64,000 nt of DNA from Pseudomonas sp. 10S4 (lineage in GTDB: Bacteria > Pseudomonadota > Gammaproteobacteria > Pseudomonadales > Pseudomonadaceae), in assembly GCF_034344865.1 (NCBI RefSeq), contig NZ_CP133774.1:3038001-3102000 (forward strand), given 5' to 3'. The notes below the pieces were generated by a model. That model made no database searches. It saw only the letters and a program-made list of their open reading frames with translations, and was not told the DNA's origin. A program made the position numbers and the translations under genes. Positions 32,452 through 43,140 of the stretch are shown here, piece by piece. Positions within the stretch are counted from its first letter, which is position 1, and each line of letters starts with the position of its first letter.

Positions 32452-35400
32452 ATGTTGATCCTGCGCGGCGCTCCTGCCCTTTCTGCCTTTCGCCACAGCA
32501 AACTCCTTGAGCAACTGAGCCAGAAGGTATCGGCTGTCAGCGGCTTGTATGCTGAATTCGCTCACTTCGCCGAAGTCACCGGCGTCCTGACCGGCGACGA
32601 ACAGCAGGTGCTTGCGCGCCTTCTGAAGTACGGCCCAAGTGTCCCGGTGCAAGAACCGACCGGTCGTCTGTTCCTGGTGTTGCCGCGTTTCGGCACCATC
32701 TCGCCGTGGTCGAGCAAGGCCAGCGACATCGCTCGCAACTGCGGCCTGGCAAAAATCCAGCGCCTGGAGCGCGGCATCGCGTTCTACGTGGCCGGCCAGT
32801 TCAGCGACGCGCAAGCCCAGCTGATTGCTGATGTGCTGCACGACCGCATGACCCAGATCGTATTGGGCAACCTCGAACAGGCCGCCGGCCTGTTCAGCCA
32901 TGCCGAGCCCAAGCCCCTGACCGCCATCGACGTGTTGGGTGGCGGCCGCGCCGCGCTGGAAAAAGCCAACACCGAGCTGGGCCTGGCCCTGGCCGAAGAC
33001 GAGATCGACTACCTGGTCAATGCCTTCGTCGGTTTGAAGCGCAACCCGCACGACATCGAATTGATGATGTTCGCCCAGGCGAACTCCGAGCACTGCCGTC
33101 ACAAGATCTTCAACGCCAGTTGGGACATCGACGGCCAGAGCCAGGAAAAAGCCTGTTCGGCATGATCAAGAACACCTACGTGATGCACAGCGAAGGCGTT
33201 CTGTCGGCTTATAAGGACAACGCTTCGGTCATCGTCGGCAACGTCGCCGGCCGTTTCTTCCCGGACCCTGAAACCCGCCAGTACGGCGCGGTGCAGGAGC
33301 CGGTGCACATCCTGATGAAAGTCGAGACGCACAACCACCCGACTGCGATTGCCCCGTTCCCGGGTGCAGCCACCGGTAGTGGCGGCGAGATTCGCGACGA
33401 AGGCGCAACCGGTCGTGGCGCCAAGCCAAAGGCTGGCCTGACCGGTTTCACCGTATCCAACCTGCAAATCCCGGGCTTCGAACAGCCGTGGGAAGTGCCG
33501 TACGGCAAGCCTGAGCGCATCGTTACTGCGCTGGACATCATGATCGAAGGCCCACTGGGTGGCGCCGCGTTCAACAACGAATTTGGCCGTCCAGCCCTGA
33601 CCGGTTACTTCCGTACCTTCGAACAGTCGATCACCACCCCGCGTGGCGACGAAGTTCGCGGTTACCACAAGCCGATCATGCTGGCCGGCGGCATGGGTAA
33701 CATCCGTGCCGAACACGTACAGAAAGCCGAAATCACCGTTGGCTCCAAGCTGATCGTCCTCGGCGGCCCGGCCATGTTGATCGGTCTGGGCGGCGGCGCA
33801 GCTTCCTCCATGGCCACCGGCACCAGCTCGGCCGACCTGGACTTCGCTTCGGTACAGCGCGAAAACCCGGAAATGGAACGTCGCTGCCAGGAAGTCATCG
33901 ACCGTTGCTGGCAATTGGGTGACAAAAACCCGATCAGCTTCATCCACGATGTGGGCGCGGGCGGTCTGTCCAACGCCTTCCCGGAACTGGTCAACGACGG
34001 CGACCGTGGTGGCCGTTTCGAGCTGCGCAACATTCCAAACGACGAGCCGGGCATGGCCCCGCACGAAATCTGGAGTAACGAATCCCAGGAACGCTACGTT
34101 CTGGCAGTCGGCCCGGCCGACTTCGAACGCTTCCAGGCGATCTGCGAACGTGAGCGTTGCCCGTTTGCCGTGGTCGGCGAAGCCACTGCCGAGCCGCAAC
34201 TGACGGTCACCGACAGCCACTTCGGCAACGATCCGGTCGACATGCCACTCGAAGTGCTGCTGGGCAAAGCCCCGCGCATGCACCGTTCGGCCGTTCGTGA
34301 AAACGAACTGGGCGACGACTTCGATCCAAGCACCCTGGAAATTGCCGACTGCGTCGAACGCGTTCTGCATCACCCGGCCGTGGCCAGCAAAAGCTTCCTG
34401 ATCACCATCGGCGACCGCACCATCACCGGCCTCGTGGCCCGTGACCAAATGGTTGGCCCGTGGCAGGTTCCGGTGGCCGACGTTGCCGTCACCGCCACCA
34501 GCTTCGACGTCTACACCGGTGAAGCCATGGCCATGGGCGAGCGCACTCCGCTGGCCCTGCTGGACGCTCCGGCGTCGGGCCGCATGGCCATCGGCGAAAC
34601 CCTGACGAACATCGTCGCTTCGCGCATCAACAAGATCTCCGACATCAAACTGTCGGCGAACTGGATGTCGGCTGCCGGTCACCCGGGTGAAGACGCGCGT
34701 CTGTACGACACCGTGAAAGCGGTCGGCATGGAGCTGTGCCCGGACCTGGGTATCACCATTCCGGTAGGCAAGGACTCCATGTCCATGGCCACACGCTGGA
34801 ACGATGAAGGCGTCGACAAGACCGTTACTTCGCCGATGTCCTTGATCGTGACCGGTTTCGCACCAGTGGCTGACATCCGTCAGACCCTGACGCCGGAACT
34901 GCGCATGAATAAAGGCACCACCGACCTGATCCTGATCGATCTGGGCCGTGGCCAGAACCGCATGGGCGCCTCGATCCTGGCCCAGGTTCACGGCAAGCTC
35001 GGCTCGCAAGCGCCGGACGTCGATGATGCCGAAGACCTCAAAGCCTTCTTCGCGGTGATCCAGGGCCTCAACGCCGACGGTCACCTGCTGGCTTACCACG
35101 ACCGTTCCGACGGTGGTCTGCTGACCAGCGTGGTGGAAATGGCCTTCGCTGGTCACTGTGGCCTGAGCCTGAACCTCGACGGTCTGGCTGAAACCTCCGC
35201 CGACATCGCCGCGATCCTGTTCAACGAAGAATTGGGCGCTGTGATCCAGGTTCGCCAGGACGCCACCCCGGACATCCTCGCGCAGTTCAGCGCGGCCGGT
35301 CTGGGCGACTGCGTGTCGGTGATCGGTCAGCCGATGAACAACGGCCAGATCAACATCACCTTCAATGGTGAAACCGTATTCGAAGGTCAACGTCGTCTGC

Positions 35401-36347
35401 TGCAACGTCAGTGGGCTGAAACCAGCTATCAGATCCAGCGTCTGCGCGATAACGTCGACTGCGCCGAGCAAGAGTTCGACGTGCTGCTGGAAGAAGACAA
35501 CCCTGGCCTGAGCGTTAAGCTGAGCTACGACGTCAACCAGGACGTCGCTGCGCCTTACATCAAGAAAAACATCCGCCCACAAGTTGCCGTACTGCGTGAG
35601 CAGGGCGTCAACGGTCAGGTGGAAATGGCTGCCGCGTTCGACCGCGCCGGTTTCAACGCGATTGACGTGCACATGAGCGACATTCTGGCCGGCCGTGTCG
35701 ACCTGAACGACTTCAAGGGTATGGTCGCTTGCGGCGGTTTCTCTTACGGCGACGTACTGGGTGCCGGTGAAGGCTGGGCCAAGTCCGCGCTGTTCAACAG
35801 CCGTGCTCGCGATGCGTTCCAGGGTTTCTTCGAACGTAACGACAGCTTCACCCTCGGCGTGTGCAACGGTTGCCAGATGATGTCCAACCTGCACGAACTC
35901 ATCCCGGGCAGCGAGTTCTGGCCGCACTTCGTGCGTAACCGTTCCGAGCAGTTCGAAGCCCGCGTGGCGATGGTTCAGGTCCAGGAATCGAACTCGATCT
36001 TCCTGCAAGGCATGGCCGGCTCGCGCATGCCAATCGCCATCGCTCACGGTGAAGGTCATGCCGAGTTCGAAAGCGAAGAAGCGTTGCTGGAAGCCGATCT
36101 GTCGGGTTGCGTAGCGATGCGTTTCGTCGACAACCACGGCAAGGTCACCGAGAAATACCCGGCCAACCCGAACGGCTCGCCGCGCGGGATCACCGGTTTG
36201 ACCAGCCGTGACGGTCGCGTAACCATCATGATGCCGCACCCGGAACGCGTGTTCCGCGCCGTGCAGAACTCGTGGCGTTCGGAAGACTGGAACGAAGACG
36301 CACCTTGGATGCGTATGTTCCGTAATGCGCGCGTCTGGGTGAACTAA
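32452..36347 (+). CDS. purL: Phosphoribosylformylglycinamidine synthase PurL (frameshifted)
   Basis: The large FGAM synthase of purine biosynthesis. The N-terminal part ([20 protein letters not shown]) runs to QSQEK. The frame then changes and continues [16 protein letters not shown] through both ATP-binding halves to a C-terminal glutaminase with nucleophile Cys in [13 protein letters not shown] and the triad HPER. The break is one missing A in the run at 33146-33150 (five A's where six are needed). Corrected length is 1298 residues, the normal size. Very probably intact in the organism. Confidence 0.94.
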
Positions 36348-36352
36348 GGGCT

Positions 36353-36664
36353 GTGTATAAGCTCAGCTTTTTTGTTCCGGCCAGTCATGTGGAGCAGGTC
36401 AAAAACGCCGTATTCGCCGCCGGTGGCGGGCGGATCGGTGCTTACGACCACTGCGCGTGGCAGGTGCTGGGTCTGGGTCAGTTTCGACCTTTGGATGGCA
36501 GTCAGCCGTTTATAGGTGAAGCGGGGCAGGTCGAGCAGGTTGAGGAATGGAAGGTTGAACTGGTGGTCAGCGACGAGTTGATTCGGGCGGTGGTGGTGGC
36601 TTTGAAAGAAAGCCATCCCTATGAGACGCCGGCTTATGAAGTGTGGCGGTTGGAGGATTTCTGA
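36353..36664 (+). CDS. YqfO-like (NIF3 insert-domain) protein
   Basis: 103 residues starting at GTG. It resembles the CutA-like ferredoxin-fold domain inserted in NIF3/YqfO proteins: MYKLSFFVPASHVEQVKNAVFAA-type start, AAGGGRIGAYDHCAW, and SHPYETPAYEVW near the end. Stand-alone versions are common in proteobacteria and their role is unknown. It begins 5 bp after purL and is probably co-transcribed. A strong terminator follows. Confidence 0.85.
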   Translation: MYKLSFFVPASHVEQVKNAVFAAGGGRIGAYDHCAWQVLGLGQFRPLDGSQPFIGEAGQVEQVEEWKVELVVSDELIRAVVVALKESHPYETPAYEVWRLEDF

Positions 36665-36681
36665 TTCGCCGACCGCTGTAC

Positions 36682-36719
36682 AAAAAACCCGCTGGGCCAT
36701 CACGGCCAGCGGGTTTTTT
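36682..36719 (+). terminator. Terminator of purL-yqfO
   Basis: AAAAAACCCGCTGG and CCAGCGGGTTTTTT form a long GC-rich stem with a 3' T run. The A-rich 5' side lets it work in the opposite direction for the convergent toxin gene too. Confidence 0.9.
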
Positions 36720-36767
36720 GTTGGGCCTGATATTTACGCGCCGGCACTTGATGAGTGCCGGCTCTGT

Positions 36768-39700
36768 TCAGGGGACAGGGGTCAAATTTACCTCTCTTTC
36801 AAGCATGCCGACCAGGGTGTGCAGGTACTTGAACCGCTGTTCCTTCTTGCCCCAGCGATCAATAAAGAACAGCCCGCTGTCGTCCACCTGAATCGGCGTA
36901 GCGATAATTTCTCCGGTGGTAGAACGGTGCACCAGTAGCGTCTCGGCAGCGGATGGGCGTTCGATCAAGAAGTACCCGGGCCTGGTCAACCTTGATCTAT
37001 CGATAGGAACAAAAGGCGAAGGTGCGGACATCCCGGCAGTACCGACTTCCAGTTTGAAGTCGCTGCGCAGTGCTATCGACGAAGGATTCCTGATATCCGT
37101 TTCCCAAGTGCCAAGATGAATGCCTCTGGATAACGTTGGGGCCGTATCCCTGACGTGCAGACTGACCGCCCCCAGCATCTCCGCCAGCCCCGGTACCCCC
37201 AGGTTGTTGTTGGTATGCTTGCTGCCGACGAAAGCTATCCATTTATGCGGGCCCTGTGCCGCCTGATCGGCCTGAATGACCTGGGCGGCAAAGTAGCTGA
37301 ACATCTGATTTCGCGCCGTGTCTGTCGGTGTCGGCAACCCTTTCAGGTGATAGCTGGCGGTACAGTCAAGCGCCCGGACGCGGATGCCATATTTGCCTGC
37401 GGCCTGGACCACTTCCGAATAAGTATTGGGGCCGCTGTACAAAGGCATATGGCCTCGGTCCTGTCTTCTGAGATAGGCCTTGAGCTTGCGGGGAAGTTGC
37501 TGGGTGCGATGGAATATATCCAGTTCGGCCTGATGCAGGTCCGTGAGCAGGTGTTCAACGTAGAGTGTCTTGAAACCCGCCTCCTGGATTTGTTTCATAT
37601 GCTTTCTCAGCAGGGCCTTGCTCGACTCATGAATGTGACCTTCACCGATCACCAGCCCCGCCAGGTCGCTATCGCCAATCTGTTTCAGGAACGATTGCGG
37701 CGTGGTGCTGGAGGTGATCGCCGGGAGTGTCGGCCTGGAAGGCGGCACGTAATCGGCAAAGAAGCTCTCGGCCTTGGTCTTCAGGCTTGAGCGTGTCTCG
37801 ACGAATGTGCGAAACGCTTCATGGCGAGCCGGATTGAATGGTGCATAGCGGGTGTCCAGGCCATGTGGATCATCAGCCAGATGGACAATATCGTCTCTGA
37901 GCGACGGAGCAATGTCGAAGTCGCTGAAATGCTGCACATCGGAAGTGGACGCAACGGCTACCGGTGCCGCGGGTTCGGGCGCCTTGTATGGCGTTTGCAG
38001 TGTCATGCGGTAGTCGCCTCTGGCCAGCGCGTCGCCGGGTATCGCGCCCGGCGTGTCCGTCCAGACGCCCACGGGCTGATTCGGGCCCACATCTTCAATG
38101 CGCAGTGCCACGGCTTTTTGCAGTTCATCCAGGCCGAGGGCCTGATTGAACGTGGTCATGCGCGACTGATCGACCAGGGCAATCCAGCGTTCGCCCGGTG
38201 CGTCTGCCGCATCGGCTTCAATCACTTTGTGGGAATAGAAGTTTCTCAGGCGGTTGTCCCGTGTCGTCGTCGGCGGGGTCTCGCCCATGACCAGGGCATC
38301 GTCCAGTTGATAAGAAGTCGAGGCGTCGAGCGCCATGACTTTCACGCCCTTTTCCCGAGCCTGGCGCACAAGCGCGAGGTATGAGTATTCAGCGTCCGGG
38401 GCGAAGCCGAAAGATGTGTCGATAGCCTTCAAATGCTGCTCGATGTGTTGCCACGATTGGCCGTTGTTGAGCTTTACAAGTTTTGGTCTGAACACGTCGC
38501 CCGGTAGGTATTCCACATACAGGCGCTTAAAGCCTTGTTCGACCAGAGTGTCCATGTTCGTGATCAGTGCCTGCTTGCTGGCGATGGAACCCGGTACGGC
38601 GCCGACGATCAGGTTTTTGTTTTCGCCAAGGGCGTCGCTGGCAATCAGTTGTGCAAATGAAGCACTGGCCTCCACGGGCGGAACGTCAGCACGGGCCGGC
38701 AGGGGAGCGAGGGTTTCGAAAAAGCTCTGTGCGTCCTTTTTCAGGCGCTCGACCTGTTGCAGGTAAACAACGCGCAAATTTTGCAGCTGCTCGGCAGCTG
38801 ATTCCAAAATGACGTGTGGACTGTTAAAGAGGTTTTCGCTGTTACTCATCAGGCTGGCCCGCAGTTGCGGATCCAGGACAGACTCAAGCCGGCCCCAGTA
38901 TTTCGGTGGCATCCCGTAGTCTTTATGTGGCCCGGGTGTTTCAGGCATGGATTCATACTTGGGCGCTCCTCCGGACATTCCGCTGCGAACCAGAATACCT
39001 TCCGAATTCGGCGTGACCAGCCGACCGGTCGAGACCCACGTGCCATTGACCGGGTGAAGGCGATACAGCAAGTAGCGGCCGATGGCATCCGGGGTCTTTG
39101 GCGCCCAAAGGCGTCGCCCTTCGAAGAACACCGGGCGCATGTTCGTCGAATCCAGCGTAACGGGTTCCAACTGACTGATGAGTTTCATGGCCTGGCTCTC
39201 TTCAGCGCTTGCCGCAGCCAGACGCAATGATTTGCCGACGGGTTTGAGCGAGCGCAGTGCCGGACGCAGATCGGTAAACAATGCGCCGGCACTGTTAAAC
39301 AAATAACCGATGAAGTGCTCAAGCGCCGCCGAGGTATCGCCCTGGTTGTAGGCATGCAGCGCGAGCATGGCGTCCTTGAAAGCCAGCAACAGGCCGGTAC
39401 TCAGACTCAGGATGGGGAACGGGGCCGTGGCAATGGCGGCCACCCATTCCACGCAAGTCCAAAGAATGCCGGCAATCATTTGTGTGCGGTTGAGGGTGGT
39501 TGCAGCAACGTTGTCGATCTTGCGTTGCATCTTCATGTCATACAGCGCCCGGCGCAGGTCCAGCACCGGTGCTGTTGAGCGGATCGAGTCGTAACGCGCA
39601 GGGCTGACGCTGGTTTTATCAAGCTGTTCAGGCAGCCCTCTTTTTGCTTCTTCCAGAAAAGCCTGGACCCTGACCTGGGACTGGACGCCGACCCGGCCGG

Positions 39701-42590
39701 TGAAGTAAGCGATCATGCCGGGTTGTTTTTTTAGCAGGTAATTGAACAGCCGGGCTTCACGAAAGCTGATGCCGTCCGGTGCCTGTGGGGTGTAGAGCAG
39801 GACGGGGTTGTTGCCGTGGCTGAACAGCCAGGTGTCGATAACCCATTCGCCATCGATCAACAGGCGATGGATGGCGTAATTGTTACGCGCCTGCACCGAG
39901 GTTTCGCCCATGCTGGCGATGCTTTGTTCAAGCCATTGCAGGTCAACCCCTGCAATATGCCCCTGCAGGTGGCACTCAAGTGCGGCGCTTTGCAGTTGCC
40001 GCTGGGTGATGGCCAGGATCGCATTGCGCCTGAAGGAGTAGTTCGGACTGTCGGCATTGAGCTGTTCGGTCTTGAGTTTGTCGATATAGCGCTGGCCGAT
40101 CCAGACGCCAGTGACCGAACGCGCGACTTTTTCGGCAGTCAGGGGGCTCAGATCGATACCTGGCGGGCCTTTGAAGCGTGCCGAGCGCGAGAATTTTTCA
40201 TCGAGAATGCCCACGCCGTCAGCGTACCCATCGCGATACAACTGGGTATACGTCAGCGGCGGCGGTGTCCAGACGCCGACCAGCGCGGGCGGCGAGTAGG
40301 CCCATACAGAGTCCGGGTCAACATCGTTGCGGGTGCGGCCCAGCAGTTCGTTCAAGCTTTTCCTGGCCTGTTCATGCAGGTAGGTGGCAAAGGCGGGAAA
40401 ACGGCTTTCAGACGCGGGATGGTCGGTGTAGGTCCGCAGTGTGCCGTCGGCGTCTTCGGCCAGTGTCGTGAGTTTCCTGCGGATCTGGGCGGAGGCCGAG
40501 CGATACCAGTTTGGCGTGCTGAATTCATAGTCATCAGCCCGTGTGGCCAGCACATGTTCTGCCATCGCTTGCAGGCATTGACTATGGCTGCCGGCATTGT
40601 TCAACGTCAGCTCTTTATAGTCCTGGGCATGAGGCTTGAGGCTCAGCCCGGTCAGGACATTCTTCATGCTGTTGCGATAACGCAGAGGGGCCCGGCTGAT
40701 CAAGTAGTCGGTCATGCTGCCGGGAACGGCCTTGAGACCGTTGTCCTGAGTCCAGCCAAGGATGTGTTGCTGGCACGCGAGCTCATTGTCGAAGACCTGA
40801 AAGTGCTGATCGCCGGGTGCTTGCGGCGTGCAGAGCAATACGCGTTTGACCGTACCGCGAGCGTCAGTCTGGCGCAGTATCCAGATGTCGAGGAGTTGCG
40901 CGCCGTGGAGCGACAGTGCGTTGGCGCTGAGTGTTGCTGCGCTCAACTGCGTATCGGCGCCCGCCCGCAGACGCTGGATCAATTCAAAGTCATCTTCGCG
41001 CAGGTGACCTTGCAGTACGGCAGTCCAGGCCAGTGCGTTGATGCGCTGATCGAGCATGTGTTCTATGGCGAGTCTGACTTCAGCCCGGCCGTGGGCTTGT
41101 TGCTGCACTTCGGCAAAATCGACCCTGGGTTGCAAGGTGAGCAACTGCTGCGCGAGCCACGCGGATGTCAGGTCCTTGTACGACTCGGCCAGGGGCGTCC
41201 CGTTGTAAGTGAGGAGGGTTCTTGTGAGGAAGTCCGAGCCGGGCAATTCGTCGCCGGTGTGCAGGCCCCGCAAGGCCAGGTCAATCAGGTTTTGCTGATG
41301 CCCGTAGAAACCAAAACCGGCGACATGGCGGCGGGTACTGACTTGCAGGTGTTCCGGGTTCAGGTCATCAATTTCCAGTTCATCGCTCAGCCGTTCAAGC
41401 CATTGATAACGAGCCAAGGTTTCGGGGGTCGCGGCAGGGCCGAGCAGACCCAGCAAGCTCTGGCGGGCCTGGTTGTAGCGGCCCAGGTGTTCGGCCAGCG
41501 TGGCCCGCCGAGCCTCGCTGGCGCTGCGATACCAATCCGGAGCGCTATTGCGCAGGCACCGTTCGAACAGGGCCTGGGCACGCAGTTCGAGGCGGGCGGT
41601 AAGGTCGGGCAGTGCGGCGCCGATGGCACGGTCCAGGGCGCTGATCAAACGGGCGGAGTCTTGCGCCGGGTTGTCCGCGAGGCTCAAGGCTTGCTCGATA
41701 TCCTGTGTGCGTTTGTCAATCAGTGCGCCATAGGTGTGTTCAAACAACGGTTCGGCGTCGATGGGCGAAAGTTCCAGGGGCCAGATCCCCGCAGTACTCA
41801 AGGAGTGATAGCGGGTGGGCAGCATCGCCTTGAATTCGTTGCTCCCTGCTGCGTGCTCCATGTTTCGCAACAAATGAGCGTTGAGTTCTGCCAGGGAATC
41901 GAAGGATTCGATGCCCCGTGACGGCGTGAACAGCAAGACCTGACCAACCTCTTCGGTGGACATCAGATCCTTGACCACGGGGTTGTTTTTTTCCGTGGCG
42001 ACAAAGGCGCCGGCCAGTTCAACAGACTTCTGCTGATAACTGAATTTCACGGCATACAGGCCCGGACGCAGCGTAGGCCCCAGCGTAAGGTTGTCTATTA
42101 GCGTGCCGGTCTGAGGGTGTAACAGACGGTCCTGAATACCCATCCTGGCTTCATGGCCGATGGCGGTGAATCCCGCTTCATAAGTCATGAAGGCTTTGCG
42201 GCCCATGCCGTCGATCTGCTCGCGCAGGTCCATGTCCAGCAATTGTGCGTTTAGCGCGGCCTTCAGGGTTACGAGCAGACTCAGGCCTGCCTGGCTTCGC
42301 AGATCGCTGTGTTCCAGTGCTTGATAGTGCGCACGGCTTTTGCGCAGGAATTGCTCGCGGTCGTTCTTCAGGATGCCGTTCAGGCGCTTCAGGTAGAGCT
42401 GTTCGGTGGAGGGCTTTTGTTCAGGCAGCAGCGAAGTATCGGTCCTGAACAGATGATGGCCGATTTGATTGAGATAGCCTTTGATCTCGTCAAAGGAAGG
42501 GGAGGTAGCGGGGGGCTCATTGGCACAGGCTCCATACGGGTGGCGGAAACCATCAGCATGGGGTGGGCGGCAGGAGTGGTGGCGGTACAT
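36768..42590 (-). CDS. Giant multidomain toxin with tandem ChaN/Tiki-like domains
   Basis: 1940 residues. Resembles the Pseudomonas 'membrane-targeted effector domain' toxins with DUF6543 (dermonecrotic-toxin-like) N-terminal modules. Residues 70-1000 hold three diverged repeats marked by VLLFTPSRG (218-226), VLLCTPQAP (584-592) and VLLYTPQAP (930-938); WYRSAS occurs at 353 and 695. A hydrophobic segment at about 1039-1110 could insert in membranes. Two tandem ChaN/Tiki-superfamily-like domains follow. Copy 2 (about 1597-1812) has GEGH (1649-1652), YVEHL, ALD and FVGSKH (His1792). Copy 1 (about 1278-1500) aligns but has GAVP and LVDQSR instead. No signal peptide, PAAR or RHS repeats were seen, so the export route is unknown. 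The start has no clear ribosome binding site. The gene interrupts an otherwise housekeeping region. Confidence 0.75.
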   Translation of the reverse strand: MYRHHSCRPPHADGFRHPYGACANEPPATSPSFDEIKGYLNQIGHHLFRTDTSLLPEQKPSTEQLYLKRLNGILKNDREQFLRKSRAHYQALEHSDLRSQAGLSLLVTLKAALNAQLLDMDLREQIDGMGRKAFMTYEAGFTAIGHEARMGIQDRLLHPQTGTLIDNLTLGPTLRPGLYAVKFSYQQKSVELAGAFVATEKNNPVVKDLMSTEEVGQVLLFTPSRGIESFDSLAELNAHLLRNMEHAAGSNEFKAMLPTRYHSLSTAGIWPLELSPIDAEPLFEHTYGALIDKRTQDIEQALSLADNPAQDSARLISALDRAIGAALPDLTARLELRAQALFERCLRNSAPDWYRSASEARRATLAEHLGRYNQARQSLLGLLGPAATPETLARYQWLERLSDELEIDDLNPEHLQVSTRRHVAGFGFYGHQQNLIDLALRGLHTGDELPGSDFLTRTLLTYNGTPLAESYKDLTSAWLAQQLLTLQPRVDFAEVQQQAHGRAEVRLAIEHMLDQRINALAWTAVLQGHLREDDFELIQRLRAGADTQLSAATLSANALSLHGAQLLDIWILRQTDARGTVKRVLLCTPQAPGDQHFQVFDNELACQQHILGWTQDNGLKAVPGSMTDYLISRAPLRYRNSMKNVLTGLSLKPHAQDYKELTLNNAGSHSQCLQAMAEHVLATRADDYEFSTPNWYRSASAQIRRKLTTLAEDADGTLRTYTDHPASESRFPAFATYLHEQARKSLNELLGRTRNDVDPDSVWAYSPPALVGVWTPPPLTYTQLYRDGYADGVGILDEKFSRSARFKGPPGIDLSPLTAEKVARSVTGVWIGQRYIDKLKTEQLNADSPNYSFRRNAILAITQRQLQSAALECHLQGHIAGVDLQWLEQSIASMGETSVQARNNYAIHRLLIDGEWVIDTWLFSHGNNPVLLYTPQAPDGISFREARLFNYLLKKQPGMIAYFTGRVGVQSQVRVQAFLEEAKRGLPEQLDKTSVSPARYDSIRSTAPVLDLRRALYDMKMQRKIDNVAATTLNRTQMIAGILWTCVEWVAAIATAPFPILSLSTGLLLAFKDAMLALHAYNQGDTSAALEHFIGYLFNSAGALFTDLRPALRSLKPVGKSLRLAAASAEESQAMKLISQLEPVTLDSTNMRPVFFEGRRLWAPKTPDAIGRYLLYRLHPVNGTWVSTGRLVTPNSEGILVRSGMSGGAPKYESMPETPGPHKDYGMPPKYWGRLESVLDPQLRASLMSNSENLFNSPHVILESAAEQLQNLRVVYLQQVERLKKDAQSFFETLAPLPARADVPPVEASASFAQLIASDALGENKNLIVGAVPGSIASKQALITNMDTLVEQGFKRLYVEYLPGDVFRPKLVKLNNGQSWQHIEQHLKAIDTSFGFAPDAEYSYLALVRQAREKGVKVMALDASTSYQLDDALVMGETPPTTTRDNRLRNFYSHKVIEADAADAPGERWIALVDQSRMTTFNQALGLDELQKAVALRIEDVGPNQPVGVWTDTPGAIPGDALARGDYRMTLQTPYKAPEPAAPVAVASTSDVQHFSDFDIAPSLRDDIVHLADDPHGLDTRYAPFNPARHEAFRTFVETRSSLKTKAESFFADYVPPSRPTLPAITSSTTPQSFLKQIGDSDLAGLVIGEGHIHESSKALLRKHMKQIQEAGFKTLYVEHLLTDLHQAELDIFHRTQQLPRKLKAYLRRQDRGHMPLYSGPNTYSEVVQAAGKYGIRVRALDCTASYHLKGLPTPTDTARNQMFSYFAAQVIQADQAAQGPHKWIAFVGSKHTNNNLGVPGLAEMLGAVSLHVRDTAPTLSRGIHLGTWETDIRNPSSIALRSDFKLEVGTAGMSAPSPFVPIDRSRLTRPGYFLIERPSAAETLLVHRSTTGEIIATPIQVDDSGLFFIDRWGKKEQRFKYLHTLVGMLEREVNLTPVP

Positions 42591-42687
42591 ATTTATCGCA
42601 TTTCGTGGTGTGGGATGTGCATGTCAGATCACTAAACGGCGCTGGAGGGTGCTCGTTTAAAACACCCTCTAAGTAACTTCCTGAGAG

Positions 42688-42783
42688 CTACAAGATCTTG
42701 CGTCGTTGCCTACGGCTACGCCAGAATCCGCCGGCTTGTGCGCCTTGGGGCTGCTCGGTAACTTGATTCCTGTCACTGACCAT
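42688..42783 (-). CDS. Possible 31-residue basic leader peptide upstream of the toxin
   Basis: An ATG-to-TAG ORF, N-terminal MVSDRNQVTEQPQGAQAGGF with a strongly basic C-terminus (RSRRQRRKIL). It is on the same strand as, and about 100 nt before, the toxin gene, with a 7-bp stem hairpin between them. Its ATG falls in the loop of a CACTG/CAGTG hairpin. No good ribosome binding site is visible, so it may be chance. Confidence 0.3.
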   Translation of the reverse strand: MVSDRNQVTEQPQGAQAGGFWRSRRQRRKIL

Positions 42784-43007
42784 CAGTGATCGGGTTTAGC
42801 AGCCCGGGGTATCTAGTGAGTTGCACAAGCTCCGTCAGTCAGGCATGCCCATGCCTGCACTCGATGGTGGCTGTGCGCAGGGCGCCTTCGGGCGCGCCGG
42901 CTTTGCTAGATCCCCGGCCTGCTAACCTGCGTACAGCTGCCTCCCACGCGAGTAGAGCCGGGCCGCCTGACACCGCTCCCACATTGGATCTGGGTACACC
43001 GAGCCAT

Positions 43008-43140
43008 TGTGGCGAGGGAGCTTGCTCCCGTTGGGCTGAGAAGCGGCCCGAAAACCATCCGCCCGGTTCTGTCAGGTGAACCGCGTCTGACCGATTGACG
43101 ACTGCGGCGCAGCCGAGCGGGAGCAAGCTCCCTCGCCACA
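43008..43140. repeat. Paired REP palindrome, GGCGAGGGAGCTTGCTCCCG type
   Basis: TGTGGCGAGGGAGCTTGCTC and its complement flank a longer spacer of about 85 nt, just beyond the nagE 3' end. Confidence 0.88.

Noticed and set aside
33099..36239. An open frame of 1046 codons antisense to purL
   Set aside because: Same GC-driven shadow effect; the sense strand encodes canonical PurL.
32452..36347. Programmed ribosomal frameshifting in purL, ffh, lepA and other broken genes
   Set aside because: No conserved slippery-sequence plus stimulator arrangement is evident, the families are not known to use recoding, and shift directions and contexts differ from gene to gene.
39816..41921. An open frame of about 700 codons antisense to the toxin gene
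   Set aside because: Composition is shadow-like (Gly, Gln and Val rich without domain pattern); the minus-strand reading has clear internal repeats and domains.
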